Of a DNA stretch of 64,000 nucleotides, positions 17,301 to 26,106 are shown one piece after another. A program made the position numbers and the translations under genes. Positions within the stretch are counted from its first letter, which is position 1; each line of letters starts with the position of its first letter. Source of the stretch: Bacillota bacterium (GTDB lineage: Bacteria > Bacillota_I > Bacilli_A > RF39 > UBA660); NCBI GenBank assembly GCA_015059495.1, contig SVAI01000001.1:671811-735810 (forward strand), in the 5' to 3' direction. Under the pieces are notes generated by a model that saw nothing but the letters and a program-made list of their open reading frames with translations, was not told where the DNA came from and ran no database searches.

Positions 17301-20300
17301 ACTCTTTTTTTCTATTTATTAAAGGTAATTCATAATCATTTAAAATACTTTTATTAGATTGTTCTGAGCAATTATCGCCAATACATTCATATCTTATGTA
17401 ATATAAATAATCACTACCATTAATTAAATCACTAGATTCACCATTAACATAATTAGCTAAAGCAATACCATTTTCCATTGGTTCATTTAAACTAACACCA
17501 AGTAAAGCAGTATAAGTACTTGTATCATTAAATCTTCTATAATCAGTACTAGTTCCTTCAGCAATCATTAAATCTTTAATCTCTACTTTAGTAGTATTAT
17601 TATCACCATTAACTTCACTAATATGGAATATTAAATATCCTGAAGATTGCATTGTAAATGTATAATTATATCTACTATTAGAATAATCTAATGTTAAATT
17701 ATCAAATACTTTCTTATCTTTATTCTCTTTATATCCATTAATTAATTCTATTTTTTGGGTACTACCATTTTCACTATTTAACTTAGCATCAAATGAAACT
17801 GTAGCCTTTTTACCAATTAATTCAGGAACATAATAATAGAAATATACATCACCATTTTTTGCTAATAATTCAATACTGTTATCATCTTTTTTAATAGACG
17901 AAGTACCTGTAATACTCTTACTAGATTCATAAAATATTTTCCACCTAGCTTCATTATTAATATTAAATAAGTTTTGAGTAGTATCTTCACCTGTCTCATA
18001 CTTATGATAAGCACTATCAATTATTTTATCTATTAATAATTTACCATTTGCTCCAGATAAAGTATATTCTCTAATACTATCAATTACTTTATTATCTTGT
18101 TTTTTATATCCATTATCATAATCAGTTGCAACAACTTTAAATGTATATTTTTTGTCTACATCTAATTTACTTAAATTAATATGATTTAGATTATAACTAT
18201 CTCCATTAGATAATGTAGATGAATTCTTTAATAATTGAGTATGTACTAATTTATTATTTTCATCATATACATTTAATGCACTATCTTCTTGTAATATAGC
18301 TTTATCTTTATCATAGATTATTGCATCAAAATCTATATATCCACTAGCTATATATAAATTCATAACATTAAATGAAGCATCTTGTTTAAATGTCTTAAAC
18401 TTATTATTTAAATATGCAGTCTTAACTTCATATACTTCATTATTAGATATAATTACAGGTTTTATTTCAATAGCATATTCTGTATTTGAACTTAATTCAT
18501 AAAAATCTACTACTACACCATTACCAACAAAATCATATTTATCAACTGTTAATTCTTTTTCTACTTCAGATGTTTTTACATTAACAACTTGTACTTTAAC
18601 ATCATAATCAATTAAACTATATATTACATCTTCATTATTATAATCAGTATAATTTATTATAAAACTACCACTATTACTTGTTATAGATGTTTCTTTTCCA
18701 TCTCCAATATTTTCTTTTATTGAAAATGATATTTCTCCCATCTTCTTAAAATCATATGTAATAAAATCAGCACTTGCTATCTCTAAATTATCAACTTTAG
18801 ATCCATCACTATCAAAATATGTTGTAAATAATTTCACTATATATTTAGAGGCATTATTTAAACTATCTATTTCAACAAAGTATTTATTATCAACAAATTT
18901 ACCACTAGAAACTATATTATTGGATTCATCATATACATTATATATATAACTTTCCACATTAACTTCATCAACATTATTTACATTAAAAGTAATTCCTGCT
19001 CTTTTAAAATTCTTATCTAATTTAACATTAATTTTACCAACAGGAGCATTCTTCTTAGTAACAACACTATATTTATTATTATCTACTTTTATTTCTTTAT
19101 CATCTACATCTATAAACTTAAATTCAATATCATATTTTGTATTAGATTCAAATATATGCTCAGACTCAAAATTTATAGTTTCTAATTTTAATAAATCATT
19201 TCTTCTCTTAGCATCTAGAGTAACAGTATTATTACCAATTTTAACTACTACGCTCTTAATTCCTCTTAATACTTCATCATCTATACCGTTTAATAATTTA
19301 ATATTATTAAACACTATATTATCAGTAGTTGTTTCAATACTATCAACATTTAATTTAATACTTTCTAATTCATCCCTAGATTTAGTCTTAACTATTTCAT
19401 TATATATAACTTTTTCATAACGTTTATTATCTCTTACATATATATAAGAAACCTTCATCTCATATTCACTATCACTTGTTAATCCACTAAGTAAGAAATC
19501 TCCATCTTCAACAGTTTTTCTTAAAAATAACTTACCATCTTTTTTTAATTCAATAGTAGGATTCTTTATAATTGCTCCTGCAACATCAATAATAGATATA
19601 TTACCACTAATTGAATATATATTAGCTTTTACATCATTAACTTTAACATCAAGTAATACTCTTGTATCTTTTTCTTCTTCTACTTGTTCTTCTTCCTCTT
19701 CTTCTTCAACTTCTATTTCTTCTTCAACTTTTATATCTTCAATAATTTTTTCATCTTTTTTTATTCCTAAATAAACCATTAATTCATTATAAGATATATC
19801 ATATTTACCAATATTAACCCTTTCATTATCATCAATTACAGGTATTTCATCATATATAAACTTAGAATCTTTTAAATAATAATAACATAAACTATTCTTA
19901 GAAAAGAATATATACGAATTAGTTGGTATTATTATATCTTCTTTATCAATGTGAATAGTTAATTTAGAAACATTTACAAATATACCATTATTCATTTCTA
20001 AAAATAAATATTCTAAATCATCTATTTGTTCATTATTAACCGCATTATATAAATGTGAATCAACAATTATATTATCTTTATATGCTTTAGTCTTAATAAA
20101 TGATTCATCAATATAATTACCTAGTTCATTTACTATTAATAATACTGATCCATCTTCACTCATTATTGGAAAATCATCTGCTACATATCTTCTCTTGTTT
20201 TCTCCAACATAATACTTACTACCAAATCTATATAAAGTTTCATTTGCATCTACAGTTTCATACTTTATTACTTCTTCATCTTTACCATTAGTCAGATTCT

Positions 20301-20433
20301 TAAGCATTACACTATTACTTAATGCAATACTTTTCATACCAATATTAGTTACTACACCAAACTTACTAACATAAAAGATAATTCCAAATACAGTTAATAT
20401 AAAAACAAATAGTGGAATTATTGCTTTTTTCAT
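11305..20433 (-). CDS. Giant surface protein (3042 aa): N-terminal TM, acidic linker, FN3-like modules, CBM-like segment, GLUG-repeat beta-helix modules, C-terminal TM
   Basis: GLUG-type repeats (VGGLTGKNNNSTVSNSYA, VGGIIGEAQSSLIYSAIA, VGGLIANESSDVV, IGGLVGSGGWQLTYCGVI, AGGLVGYLEN); hydrophobic C-terminus VSSIIIIAPIIGSIFIVIVILRRYF. Confidence 0.88.
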   Translation of the reverse strand: MKKAIIPLFVFILTVFGIIFYVSKFGVVTNIGMKSIALSNSVMLKNLTNGKDEEVIKYETVDANETLYRFGSKYYVGENKRRYVADDFPIMSEDGSVLLIVNELGNYIDESFIKTKAYKDNIIVDSHLYNAVNNEQIDDLEYLFLEMNNGIFVNVSKLTIHIDKEDIIIPTNSYIFFSKNSLCYYYLKDSKFIYDEIPVIDDNERVNIGKYDISYNELMVYLGIKKDEKIIEDIKVEEEIEVEEEEEEEQVEEEKDTRVLLDVKVNDVKANIYSISGNISIIDVAGAIIKNPTIELKKDGKLFLRKTVEDGDFLLSGLTSDSEYEMKVSYIYVRDNKRYEKVIYNEIVKTKSRDELESIKLNVDSIETTTDNIVFNNIKLLNGIDDEVLRGIKSVVVKIGNNTVTLDAKRRNDLLKLETINFESEHIFESNTKYDIEFKFIDVDDKEIKVDNNKYSVVTKKNAPVGKINVKLDKNFKRAGITFNVNNVDEVNVESYIYNVYDESNNIVSSGKFVDNKYFVEIDSLNNASKYIVKLFTTYFDSDGSKVDNLEIASADFITYDFKKMGEISFSIKENIGDGKETSITSNSGSFIINYTDYNNEDVIYSLIDYDVKVQVVNVKTSEVEKELTVDKYDFVGNGVVVDFYELSSNTEYAIEIKPVIISNNEVYEVKTAYLNNKFKTFKQDASFNVMNLYIASGYIDFDAIIYDKDKAILQEDSALNVYDENNKLVHTQLLKNSSTLSNGDSYNLNHINLSKLDVDKKYTFKVVATDYDNGYKKQDNKVIDSIREYTLSGANGKLLIDKIIDSAYHKYETGEDTTQNLFNINNEARWKIFYESSKSITGTSSIKKDDNSIELLAKNGDVYFYYYVPELIGKKATVSFDAKLNSENGSTQKIELINGYKENKDKKVFDNLTLDYSNSRYNYTFTMQSSGYLIFHISEVNGDNNTTKVEIKDLMIAEGTSTDYRRFNDTSTYTALLGVSLNEPMENGIALANYVNGESSDLINGSDYLYYIRYECIGDNCSEQSNKSILNDYELPLINRKKELDVSANSSYKVYLSVYDSLIDRYYDLDSTEFISDAETRTIKNIDELLAMHRSGNYIVVDDIDFKSKNKTYGNFDGKIDFQGHTVYVGDGINNPASIFSTLGGSAEVKNLVIQADFRTQSGGVTTGRSALFTVNYGTISNVMLFINGINDAPNIQMTALGNENRGVIENFILKSNVEYIGARYMSYGVRYNIGIMKNGYAYGKDINLKFINDSNLNRDSGVFANYGSGGVFQNLYTLVNINVGDQGKENVECTGSNCNDNNIGFIAGSVSNSTVQNCYSYSDITNTLRKKDVDAFFQSASNSVTNELYYAAKEDYKESFSKKIIESYFKNADFQERILNSDNMFLVDDAWKSNSFPHLKMPDYMPAQEYVSLPGTFSSDNIQVLSVDKIESLSDSSDKYADEISQGFKHKITLSIFNPDNVYINSMNIDGFDDSSVKVMPQGANVDVNTKIGIYEIMIKDPIYYASNYSLLSMNVSKNSSNADLSFSNVSLKMDLFKEVNSLSEIESTLKTPNNKTVNFRLMNDIDYNTENDIIRITSNITGIVDGNNHTIKNLNGKNYLFVKLSGGTLKNIRFEDINFTWASGNDKFGIVATADKKANVENVAVNNMTIDAEGATSSDALYIGALVANNTNIIVTNSSVTSMKVKNVSDLQKAYVGGLTGKNNNSTVSNSYARKIDFDLSNNMGAVGGITGITSYGSVIDVFATGNISTDSNNVGGIIGEAQSSLIYSAIAKVNILARDYLGGVIGNTLTGSSRSVANNVLSLGNLTSKQKNSSTFHRAFGTDYEGGASYAWDCQLINSNVSSDTNGEILLSTTDLHNPLTFSSKIGLSEYYVLDDTFRVGYMPLLYSTKGELLTVLDDDFSDMEIKRKEPFNFMSIDYGYTYENNHNDDKYYANGVNVYELKLENADNHIINHISIGGLEIDESSFISTTDNNITTVSFSARPTSYFDSYLINSINYDDNQEFASSIKLEVQLFGKLSSVDDWNNINTSSAQNYIVTNDISFKGQTNISSGITFNRLIGYTGTDSNPTISDVGSENNHFILSNSSGFIDNVLSEVKNVNFANIYLKNNQKQNSSYSYLNLFKGINGEMTNVNFNNIEIINTAKTAYYTSIIGINQSVNIKNVSLNNVTASGGHYTASFIANSYALDKTGIEFKNCNVTGVNYVGGLIANESSDVVNVHNFNFEGRNITVTGSKYVGGVFGYGSGNGITLYNSNVTGVSDVGGIGGNVSNRTIENNVIYDSYVRGSSQTIGGLYGSNQYINYSYVVRTTIDGLTTANNIGGLVGSGGWQLTYCGVIDSKIINGNKNVGGLKGTLSWGNINQDFVYNTDVQGAVNVGGGVGYTYNYHSNIDQMMVNARVKATGSSAGGMLGRANNLNTTASENVTTIKRSIIANTTVNAPNYAGGLVGYLENDMFTGHFANDILAVNVSCSSDYCNAGYVSGYNEQTKISDNGIDNFTNWKIYLDSIVNGVKLSSLSEDDKKVVLSNGGKTVDKTYLSDFNSVKGIVGSNYEKDEGYYPRLKNMTAAFKQHFELPNDNTFSTNSNNLLSTSMLRTTAVNNLFTIPEYSVYSSDVDKINITFNNIDGYKNLSFKINDGEYINVDKKTYTMYYDYKEDIILHVKNGLNESVKVYTSEELVNSSSIVNDKFYHLSGSVIESNDEIKADNLSYKNDKYSIRLLSRTNIINNAVNVYNNKILLDNKNIYNIDTKEVEENDFNNFDIVEDKALYEYDYNDSKIKTYNDYSIINEKIVNKIVLANNKLEIINQSISNNAKNILSNSYNGYDYLLYLENGSLVSIKDKINYPKGFKNYNIKSINSKDNIIIVNYKGNDYVVFNYVTGEIIDEKKDYKPSIEEFIGDYFKGSQSDNKINMISDNYKEAKNIVSKLNAKSIDEVLNTDEDKSYVQKSNYSIVYNNLSNEYEIYEIPKEDNTLLVNNIISDNNVSDTINNNSVLFDYYVGKKNGVNVVSSIIIIAPIIGSIFIVIVILRRYFIVNKKVEK
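12900..17180 (-). repeat. GLUG-motif / beta-helix repeat region within giant protein (approximate bounds)
   Basis: At least 12 [VIA]GG[LIV].[GA] segments in three blocks, each opening with a 'NDIDF...FDG..HTI' type segment. Confidence 0.75.
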
Positions 20434-20448
20434 AACTTCCTCCTGCTA

Positions 20449-21171
20449 TTAATTAATTGAATTTAAGCTCTCCAAATTTTTACTTAATAATATTGATTTA
20501 TCATTAAATTTTAAATAATCAAAATTAGCATTTAATAAAAAACTATCACTTTTTACATATACATTATTATCATTTTCTTCTTTAATATTTACATATGACT
20601 TATTACCAGTTTCATAATCATACATATATAATTCATCATCATAAATACACAACAAATATGAAAAAGCACTTAATTCAAATGTTTTATCTCCAATACTAAC
20701 TTCAGTATCTTCTAAAAATACATATAAATCATTACCATCATATAAAAAAGAATTAGACATATCTATTTTCTTATCATCTCTTATTAAATAATAATTATTA
20801 TTTTCTTCTTTAATAATAGAATAATAATTAACTTTCTTTTGACTCATATTTTGAAGTGGAAATACTGCAATTAAATTATTAGGAATAATCATTTGCTTTT
20901 TATCTTTAAAATATAATGGTTCATTTCCTAAAGTAATATCTTCACCATCTACTTTTAATTCAGTTGCACTACCATTTCTACTAAATTTTATATGAGATTT
21001 ATATTCTAATTTTTGATTACCAAAATAAGTATATAATTCACTATCATCTACATAATATTCATTAATAGATTTATTTGCTTTATAAAATAAAACAAATAAT
21101 AAAATCATAGCTATAAATATTAAAATTGTAATACCAATAATTAAATATAATTTTTTAAATTTTGTATTCAT
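20449..21171 (-). CDS. Membrane-anchored protein resembling N-terminal ectodomain of the giant surface proteins
   Basis: Single N-terminal TM; beta-rich ectodomain; immediately upstream of giant gene on same strand. Confidence 0.65.
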   Translation of the reverse strand: MNTKFKKLYLIIGITILIFIAMILLFVLFYKANKSINEYYVDDSELYTYFGNQKLEYKSHIKFSRNGSATELKVDGEDITLGNEPLYFKDKKQMIIPNNLIAVFPLQNMSQKKVNYYSIIKEENNNYYLIRDDKKIDMSNSFLYDGNDLYVFLEDTEVSIGDKTFELSAFSYLLCIYDDELYMYDYETGNKSYVNIKEENDNNVYVKSDSFLLNANFDYLKFNDKSILLSKNLESLNSIN

Positions 21172-21248
21172 TTTATTTTACACTTCCTACTATATAAGTG
21201 TATCACATTGCAAGCTTTTTATCTACTAAATTTTATGCAATTTAATTA

Positions 21249-21277
21249 AAAAATTAAGCTAAAAAAGCTTAATTTTT
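21249..21277 (-). terminator. Terminator downstream of spoVS
   Basis: AAAAATTAAGCT-aaaaa-AGCTTAATTTTT perfect 12-bp stem overlapping spoVS stop. Confidence 0.65.
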
Positions 21278-21532
21278 ATTTTCTATTATTAATCTAATAG
21301 CAGTCTTTTGTTCATTATTAATTAATACATCATTAAATGCAGGTATACAGCACAAATTATAACCAGATGGTGAAACAAATCCTCTAGCTATAGCAATTGC
21401 TTTAATAGCCTGATTTAATGCACCAGCGCCAATTGCTTGCAGTTCACATGTGTTTTCCTCTCTAAAGATATTTGCAATTGCACCAGCTACTTTACTGGGA
21501 TTAGACTTTGATGATACTTTAAGTATTTCCAT
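21269..21532 (-). CDS. spoVS: Stage V sporulation protein S (SpoVS)
   Basis: MEILKVSSKSNPSKVAGAIANIFRE...AIGAGALNQAIKAIAIARGF is characteristic of SpoVS. Confidence 0.95.
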   Translation of the reverse strand: MEILKVSSKSNPSKVAGAIANIFREENTCELQAIGAGALNQAIKAIAIARGFVSPSGYNLCCIPAFNDVLINNEQKTAIRLIIENKN

Positions 21533-21597
21533 ATTTCCTCCTTAATTAAATATATTAACTAATTAAAAATATATAACAAAAAAATAGTAGTTACCTA

Positions 21598-22452
21598 CTA
21601 TTTTTCCCATCTAGCATAATTACCACAAGGTAATACTATATTAGAATTAACTTGTTTAATACCTAAATCATCACTATCTACACTACCACCTAAGTCTCTT
21701 ACAAATAATATATCTAAGATATTTTCCATAACACTCTTAGGTAACCCTGTAGTATAAGAATTAATCAAAAACATTAAAGGTTTATCACTAACTAATTCCT
21801 TACATAATTTAACTAAATCAAATAGATCATCTTCAATAGACCATACTTCTCCAGAAGCACCTCTACCAAATGAAGGTGGATCCATTATAATAATATCGTA
21901 CTTGTTTCCTCTTCTAATTTCTCTTTTAACAAATTTAATAACATCATCTTGTAAAAATCTAATCGGTTTATCTTCTAATCCAGAAGCTTTAACATTCTCT
22001 TTTGCCCAATCAATCATACCACGAGATGAATCGACATGAACAACGCTAGCACCAGCTTTTAAAGCAGCAACACTAGCAGCACCAGTATAAGCAAATAAAT
22101 TTAACACTTTAACATCACTTCTACCACTTGCTTTTATCTTATCCATTATATAATTCCAATTATAAGCTTGTTCTGGAAATAATCCAGTATGTTTAAAACT
22201 CATTAATTTTAAATTAAATACTAAATCTTTATATTTTATTTGCCAAGCAGATGGTACTTTTTTAACATCCCAAGCACCTCCACCAGACTTACTTCTATTA
22301 TATTTAGCATCTACATCACTTTCATCTAAGTTATCTTCCCATATAATACTAGGATCTGGTCTAAGTAAAGTATATTTACCCCACTTTTCCTTTTTCATTC
22401 CCTTAGATGACTCTAATAATTTATAATCTTCAAAATCATTAACTACTTTCAT
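21598..22452 (-). CDS. Class I SAM-dependent RNA methyltransferase (RlmI/PF10672-like)
   Basis: VLNLFAYTGAASVAALKAGASVVHVDSS...DIIIMDPPSFGRG. Confidence 0.85.
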   Translation of the reverse strand: MKVVNDFEDYKLLESSKGMKKEKWGKYTLLRPDPSIIWEDNLDESDVDAKYNRSKSGGGAWDVKKVPSAWQIKYKDLVFNLKLMSFKHTGLFPEQAYNWNYIMDKIKASGRSDVKVLNLFAYTGAASVAALKAGASVVHVDSSRGMIDWAKENVKASGLEDKPIRFLQDDVIKFVKREIRRGNKYDIIIMDPPSFGRGASGEVWSIEDDLFDLVKLCKELVSDKPLMFLINSYTTGLPKSVMENILDILFVRDLGGSVDSDDLGIKQVNSNIVLPCGNYARWEK

Positions 22453-22455
22453 AAC

Positions 22456-22986
22456 CTATTTCCCCAATAAATACTTAACAATTGGCTCACTAAGTTCTAA
22501 TATTCCATTAATAACAAAGAAATAACCAATAATTAATACTTGTACATTATTATTATAATTTAATGCTACACTAGTTAATACAGATATAACCATAAATACA
22601 CATAGTGAAACCATTTTAAACTTCCATACTCTATCTCTTCTATCATTATAGTAATCAGCTTTAATAACCTTAATAATAGACATTAATATTGACCACACCA
22701 TAATAGATACTGGAAGTACTACGTTATTAGTGAATGGAAAATATAAATCTGCTATGCCAACTAATATTGATGCTAAAGCAGTATATAAACCTTCCATATC
22801 TTTTGATTTTCTAGTTAAATAAAATTGAATAAAATTAAATATAGCATAAGTAAATAATGCGCTAACAAATACTACTTTAATTTTACTATAACCAACAATA
22901 CCAAGTATCATTATTACCAATCCAAATAATAATAAAACACCCTCTATTATAATATCAACAAACTGTTTAGTTTTCATATAATTCAT
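22456..22986 (-). CDS. DUF308/HdeD-like multi-pass membrane protein
   Basis: Several TM helices in 176 aa; no specific motif. Confidence 0.5.
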   Translation of the reverse strand: MNYMKTKQFVDIIIEGVLLLFGLVIMILGIVGYSKIKVVFVSALFTYAIFNFIQFYLTRKSKDMEGLYTALASILVGIADLYFPFTNNVVLPVSIMVWSILMSIIKVIKADYYNDRRDRVWKFKMVSLCVFMVISVLTSVALNYNNNVQVLIIGYFFVINGILELSEPIVKYLLGK

Positions 22987-23527
22987 ATCCTTTCATAACA
23001 TTATTATTCTTATAATATCCATTATCACTAACATTAATATAAATATTCTCTAATTCAATATAATTATTCTTAATATTTAAATAACTTAAAGATTCCTCTA
23101 TAGCATTTAATAAAGATACTTTTCTATCATATACATATATATCATTACCTAATGTATCACATTTAACATCTGGATATAAATCTTTAAACATATATGGTAT
23201 TACTAATCTTCTATGATAATTATTAACAGTTAACTTTAAACCATATACTTTATTATTATTTTTATAATAATTAACACCAATATCATGTAAATTAGAATAT
23301 TTAATAATCTTATCTAAACTATTAATATTAATTGATTTATTTATTATAACACTATTATTTTCTAAATCAATAACATAAGCTCCATTATATAGTATTAATA
23401 TAGGTTTTATCTTTAAATCTAAATAATCACCAATATTATTATAACTATTAGATATTAATACATATTTAGTATTATTATCAATAGTTTTAAATTGTTTCTT
23501 TTCTAAATTTATTATTGTTATTTTCAT
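22967..23527 (-). CDS. Hypothetical protein
   Basis: Long ORF on coding strand overlapping the next gene by 20 nt. Confidence 0.6.
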   Translation of the reverse strand: MKITIINLEKKQFKTIDNNTKYVLISNSYNNIGDYLDLKIKPILILYNGAYVIDLENNSVIINKSININSLDKIIKYSNLHDIGVNYYKNNNKVYGLKLTVNNYHRRLVIPYMFKDLYPDVKCDTLGNDIYVYDRKVSLLNAIEESLSYLNIKNNYIELENIYINVSDNGYYKNNNVMKGYELYEN

Positions 23528-23617
23528 AATACATCACTATTATAATTATACACTATATTAACATATATATTTACAACTTTTTACTTTTACGTATGTCAAC
23601 GAATGTAAAAAGCAAAT

Positions 23618-24280
23618 CTATTTAGATTTGCTTATAAAATATATAAATACAATACCACCAGCTAATACAACTAAGATTAAAATAATCATAATAACATTGC
23701 TCTTTTTTTCTCCAGCACTAACTTCGTCTAGATTAATAACGTTTTTAATATCATATCTATCTTCACTATTTTTTTGTTGTTTTGCAGCTTCAATAATAGC
23801 AGATCCAACTTCTTCACTGAATCCTGAGAAGGTTTCATTACCTACTACAGTAAATGGAACACCACTTGCTTTTTTACCTAATTCTTTAGCAACTAGATTC
23901 ATTAATTTGTTATTTTCTCTATTATTCCATACTTCATAAGTATGAACATTAATAACATCTTTAAATTCAGCATAATTGCTAGCTAACCAAGTGATTTCAT
24001 CTAAACAATGCCAACAAGATTTACCTCTAAAGATATAAACGTTAACTTTGTCATCACTTTCACTATAATTAGATAAATCAGCAGCCTTTAATTTATCAAC
24101 AAATTCTTGATAAGCAAGGAATGTTGTTTCATCTTCAAAGTTTTGTTTATTACCAAAATAACCTATTTCTTCTTCTACTGCTTCAACTAAATTAGTTACT
24201 GCACTCTTAGCACTTACACCAGTAGTAAATACAAATAAAGATGCTATAACTAAAACTAAAATATTAAAATACTTCTTCAT
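23618..24280 (-). CDS. Secreted/membrane-anchored thioredoxin-like protein (CWHC) with C-terminal TM
   Basis: Signal peptide; VNVYIFRGKSCWHCLDEITWL; GVPFTVVGNETFSGF; C-terminal TM. Confidence 0.85.
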   Translation of the reverse strand: MKKYFNILVLVIASLFVFTTGVSAKSAVTNLVEAVEEEIGYFGNKQNFEDETTFLAYQEFVDKLKAADLSNYSESDDKVNVYIFRGKSCWHCLDEITWLASNYAEFKDVINVHTYEVWNNRENNKLMNLVAKELGKKASGVPFTVVGNETFSGFSEEVGSAIIEAAKQQKNSEDRYDIKNVINLDEVSAGEKKSNVIMIILILVVLAGGIVFIYFISKSK

Positions 24281-24310
24281 AATAATCCTCCTAAATTAAT
24301 TGTATCACAT

Positions 24311-24550
24311 CTATTTACTATTATCTAGTTTTTCTATCGCATTATTAATTCTAATAAGCATATTTCCAGTATAAAAAGTACCTATACAAGATATAATTCC
24401 TGTAACACAAGAAACATAAAAAGTAACAGTTACATCAAACATCAATGCCATTGTAAACATAACTGCAGAATATAATAACGCTAGCATCCAAACAACGATT
24501 AATAGTATCATAGTTTTCTTATTAGTTTTTAATTCCTTCATACCAACCAC
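24311..24550 (-). CDS. Small membrane protein (two TMs)
   Basis: 79 aa, two hydrophobic segments. Confidence 0.5.
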   Translation of the reverse strand: MVGMKELKTNKKTMILLIVVWMLALLYSAVMFTMALMFDVTVTFYVSCVTGIISCIGTFYTGNMLIRINNAIEKLDNSK

Positions 24551-24599
24551 CTATTATATATATTATCATAATTTAGCATAAATTCATAGTATATATAAG

Positions 24600-25382
24600 G
24601 TGATATTTATGAATTATTTATACAGTTTAAATCCTTTATTACAAACTATAATAGCTACTTTATTTACTTTTACAATTACATCTTTAGGATCAGCACTAGT
24701 ATTCTTTTTTAAAAAAGTTAACCATAATATATTAAAATCAATGTTAGCTTTATCAGCAGGCATTATGCTTTCAGCATCATTCTTTTCATTAATAAATCCT
24801 GCCATAGAACAATCTAATAAATTAAATTTAAATATACCATTAACTCTATCTATTGGTTTATTTTTAGGAACCACACTATTGTATTTAGCAGATAAATTAT
24901 TCAATAAAAAGATTAAACATAAATCTATTAAAAGAAATATTATGTTAATATTATCAATAACTATCCATAATATACCTGAAGGAATGGCTATAGGTGTTGC
25001 ATTTGCTTCAATACTAACATCTATTACAACTCCAGCCTCAGCCTTTGCACTAGCCATTGGAATAGGCATTCAAAACTTTCCAGAAGGAAGTGCCATATCA
25101 CTACCACTAAGACAAGATGGATTATCCAGATTTAAATCATTTTTATTTGGTTCCTTATCAGGATTAATTGAAATAATTTCAGGTATTATTGGATACTTAT
25201 TAGTACTTAAAATATCTATATTATTACCATATCTATTATCATTTGCAGCAGGTGCAATGATTTATGTTGTAATTCAAGAATTAATACCAGATTCTCAAAA
25301 TTCAAATAAAAAAGAGTTTATGACAATTCTTACTATGATAGGCTTTACTATAATGATGATCTTAGATCTATCATTAGGGTAA
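24600..25382 (+). CDS. ZIP family metal transporter
   Basis: SITIHNIPEGMAIGVAFAS and GIGIQNFPEGSAISLPL (HNxPEG motifs). Confidence 0.92.
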   Translation: MIFMNYLYSLNPLLQTIIATLFTFTITSLGSALVFFFKKVNHNILKSMLALSAGIMLSASFFSLINPAIEQSNKLNLNIPLTLSIGLFLGTTLLYLADKLFNKKIKHKSIKRNIMLILSITIHNIPEGMAIGVAFASILTSITTPASAFALAIGIGIQNFPEGSAISLPLRQDGLSRFKSFLFGSLSGLIEIISGIIGYLLVLKISILLPYLLSFAAGAMIYVVIQELIPDSQNSNKKEFMTILTMIGFTIMMILDLSLG

Positions 25383-25399
25383 ATAAAAAAAGAAGATTA

Positions 25400-26071
25400 C
25401 TATCTTCTTCTTATTCTTTGTTGACCAGTAGTTTCTTGTTGAACAAATGTATCAAAACTTGTAGTTTCACTAAATGTTACTGGAATAAATGAAAAATCTA
25501 ATGAATCATTAACTACTATGTCTTCTTCTGGTAATTTACCAACAATTGGTTTAATATTACTTTGATTATTATCTTTTGTAGAAGTAACATTATTATTTTC
25601 TGTTTGAACTTTAACATTTTGCTCAGTTTCTTCTAAAGCATTAGCTTTTTCTAACGCATTATTATATTCTTCTATTTTCTTAATTTCTTTATCTATTTTT
25701 TTATTTACATCGCCTTTAATAGACTTATAAACATTATAAACAATAATACCAACTGGAATAGCAAATGGAAATTCTACTAAACTCATTCCAAGCATACTAA
25801 ATAAAGAATAACCATATTGAGTATTAAAAATTATATTTAATAATAAAGTTAATACATAAGAAGTAATTAAAACCCCTTTTGCATTTTCTTTAAATCCTTG
25901 TTTCTTTTTACCAGCACTTTCAGAAAGTTTATTAAATTTCTTATCTAATTGATTTTGATAATACTTTTGACCTTTAGCACCAAAAATACCATTTTCACCA
26001 AATAACTTATCTAACATATCTATTCCCCCTAAATATGCATAAATTATAGCATATTTTTTATAATATGTCAA
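25400..26071 (-). CDS. Hypothetical membrane protein
   Basis: Two TM helices, charged tail; same strand as T4SS-like genes. ATG in context MLDKLFGENG is a plausible alternative start. Confidence 0.5.
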   Translation of the reverse strand: MTYYKKYAIIYAYLGGIDMLDKLFGENGIFGAKGQKYYQNQLDKKFNKLSESAGKKKQGFKENAKGVLITSYVLTLLLNIIFNTQYGYSLFSMLGMSLVEFPFAIPVGIIVYNVYKSIKGDVNKKIDKEIKKIEEYNNALEKANALEETEQNVKVQTENNNVTSTKDNNQSNIKPIVGKLPEEDIVVNDSLDFSFIPVTFSETTSFDTFVQQETTGQQRIRRR

Positions 26072-26106
26072 ATTTGATACAAATAATGTGATAAAAAAGG
26101 ACTATA

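Noticed and set aside
19660-19745. CTT-rich simple repeat (possible CRISPR-like or regulatory tract)
   Set aside because: Encodes the acidic EEEEE linker in the giant surface protein; no spacer structure.
20100-20291. Plus-strand 63-aa ORF (HL-rich)
   Set aside because: Antisense to the giant surface protein gene; composition reflects AT-rich antisense codons; no RBS evidence.
24614-25069. 151-aa minus ORF
   Set aside because: Antisense to a clear ZIP transporter gene with HNxPEG motifs.
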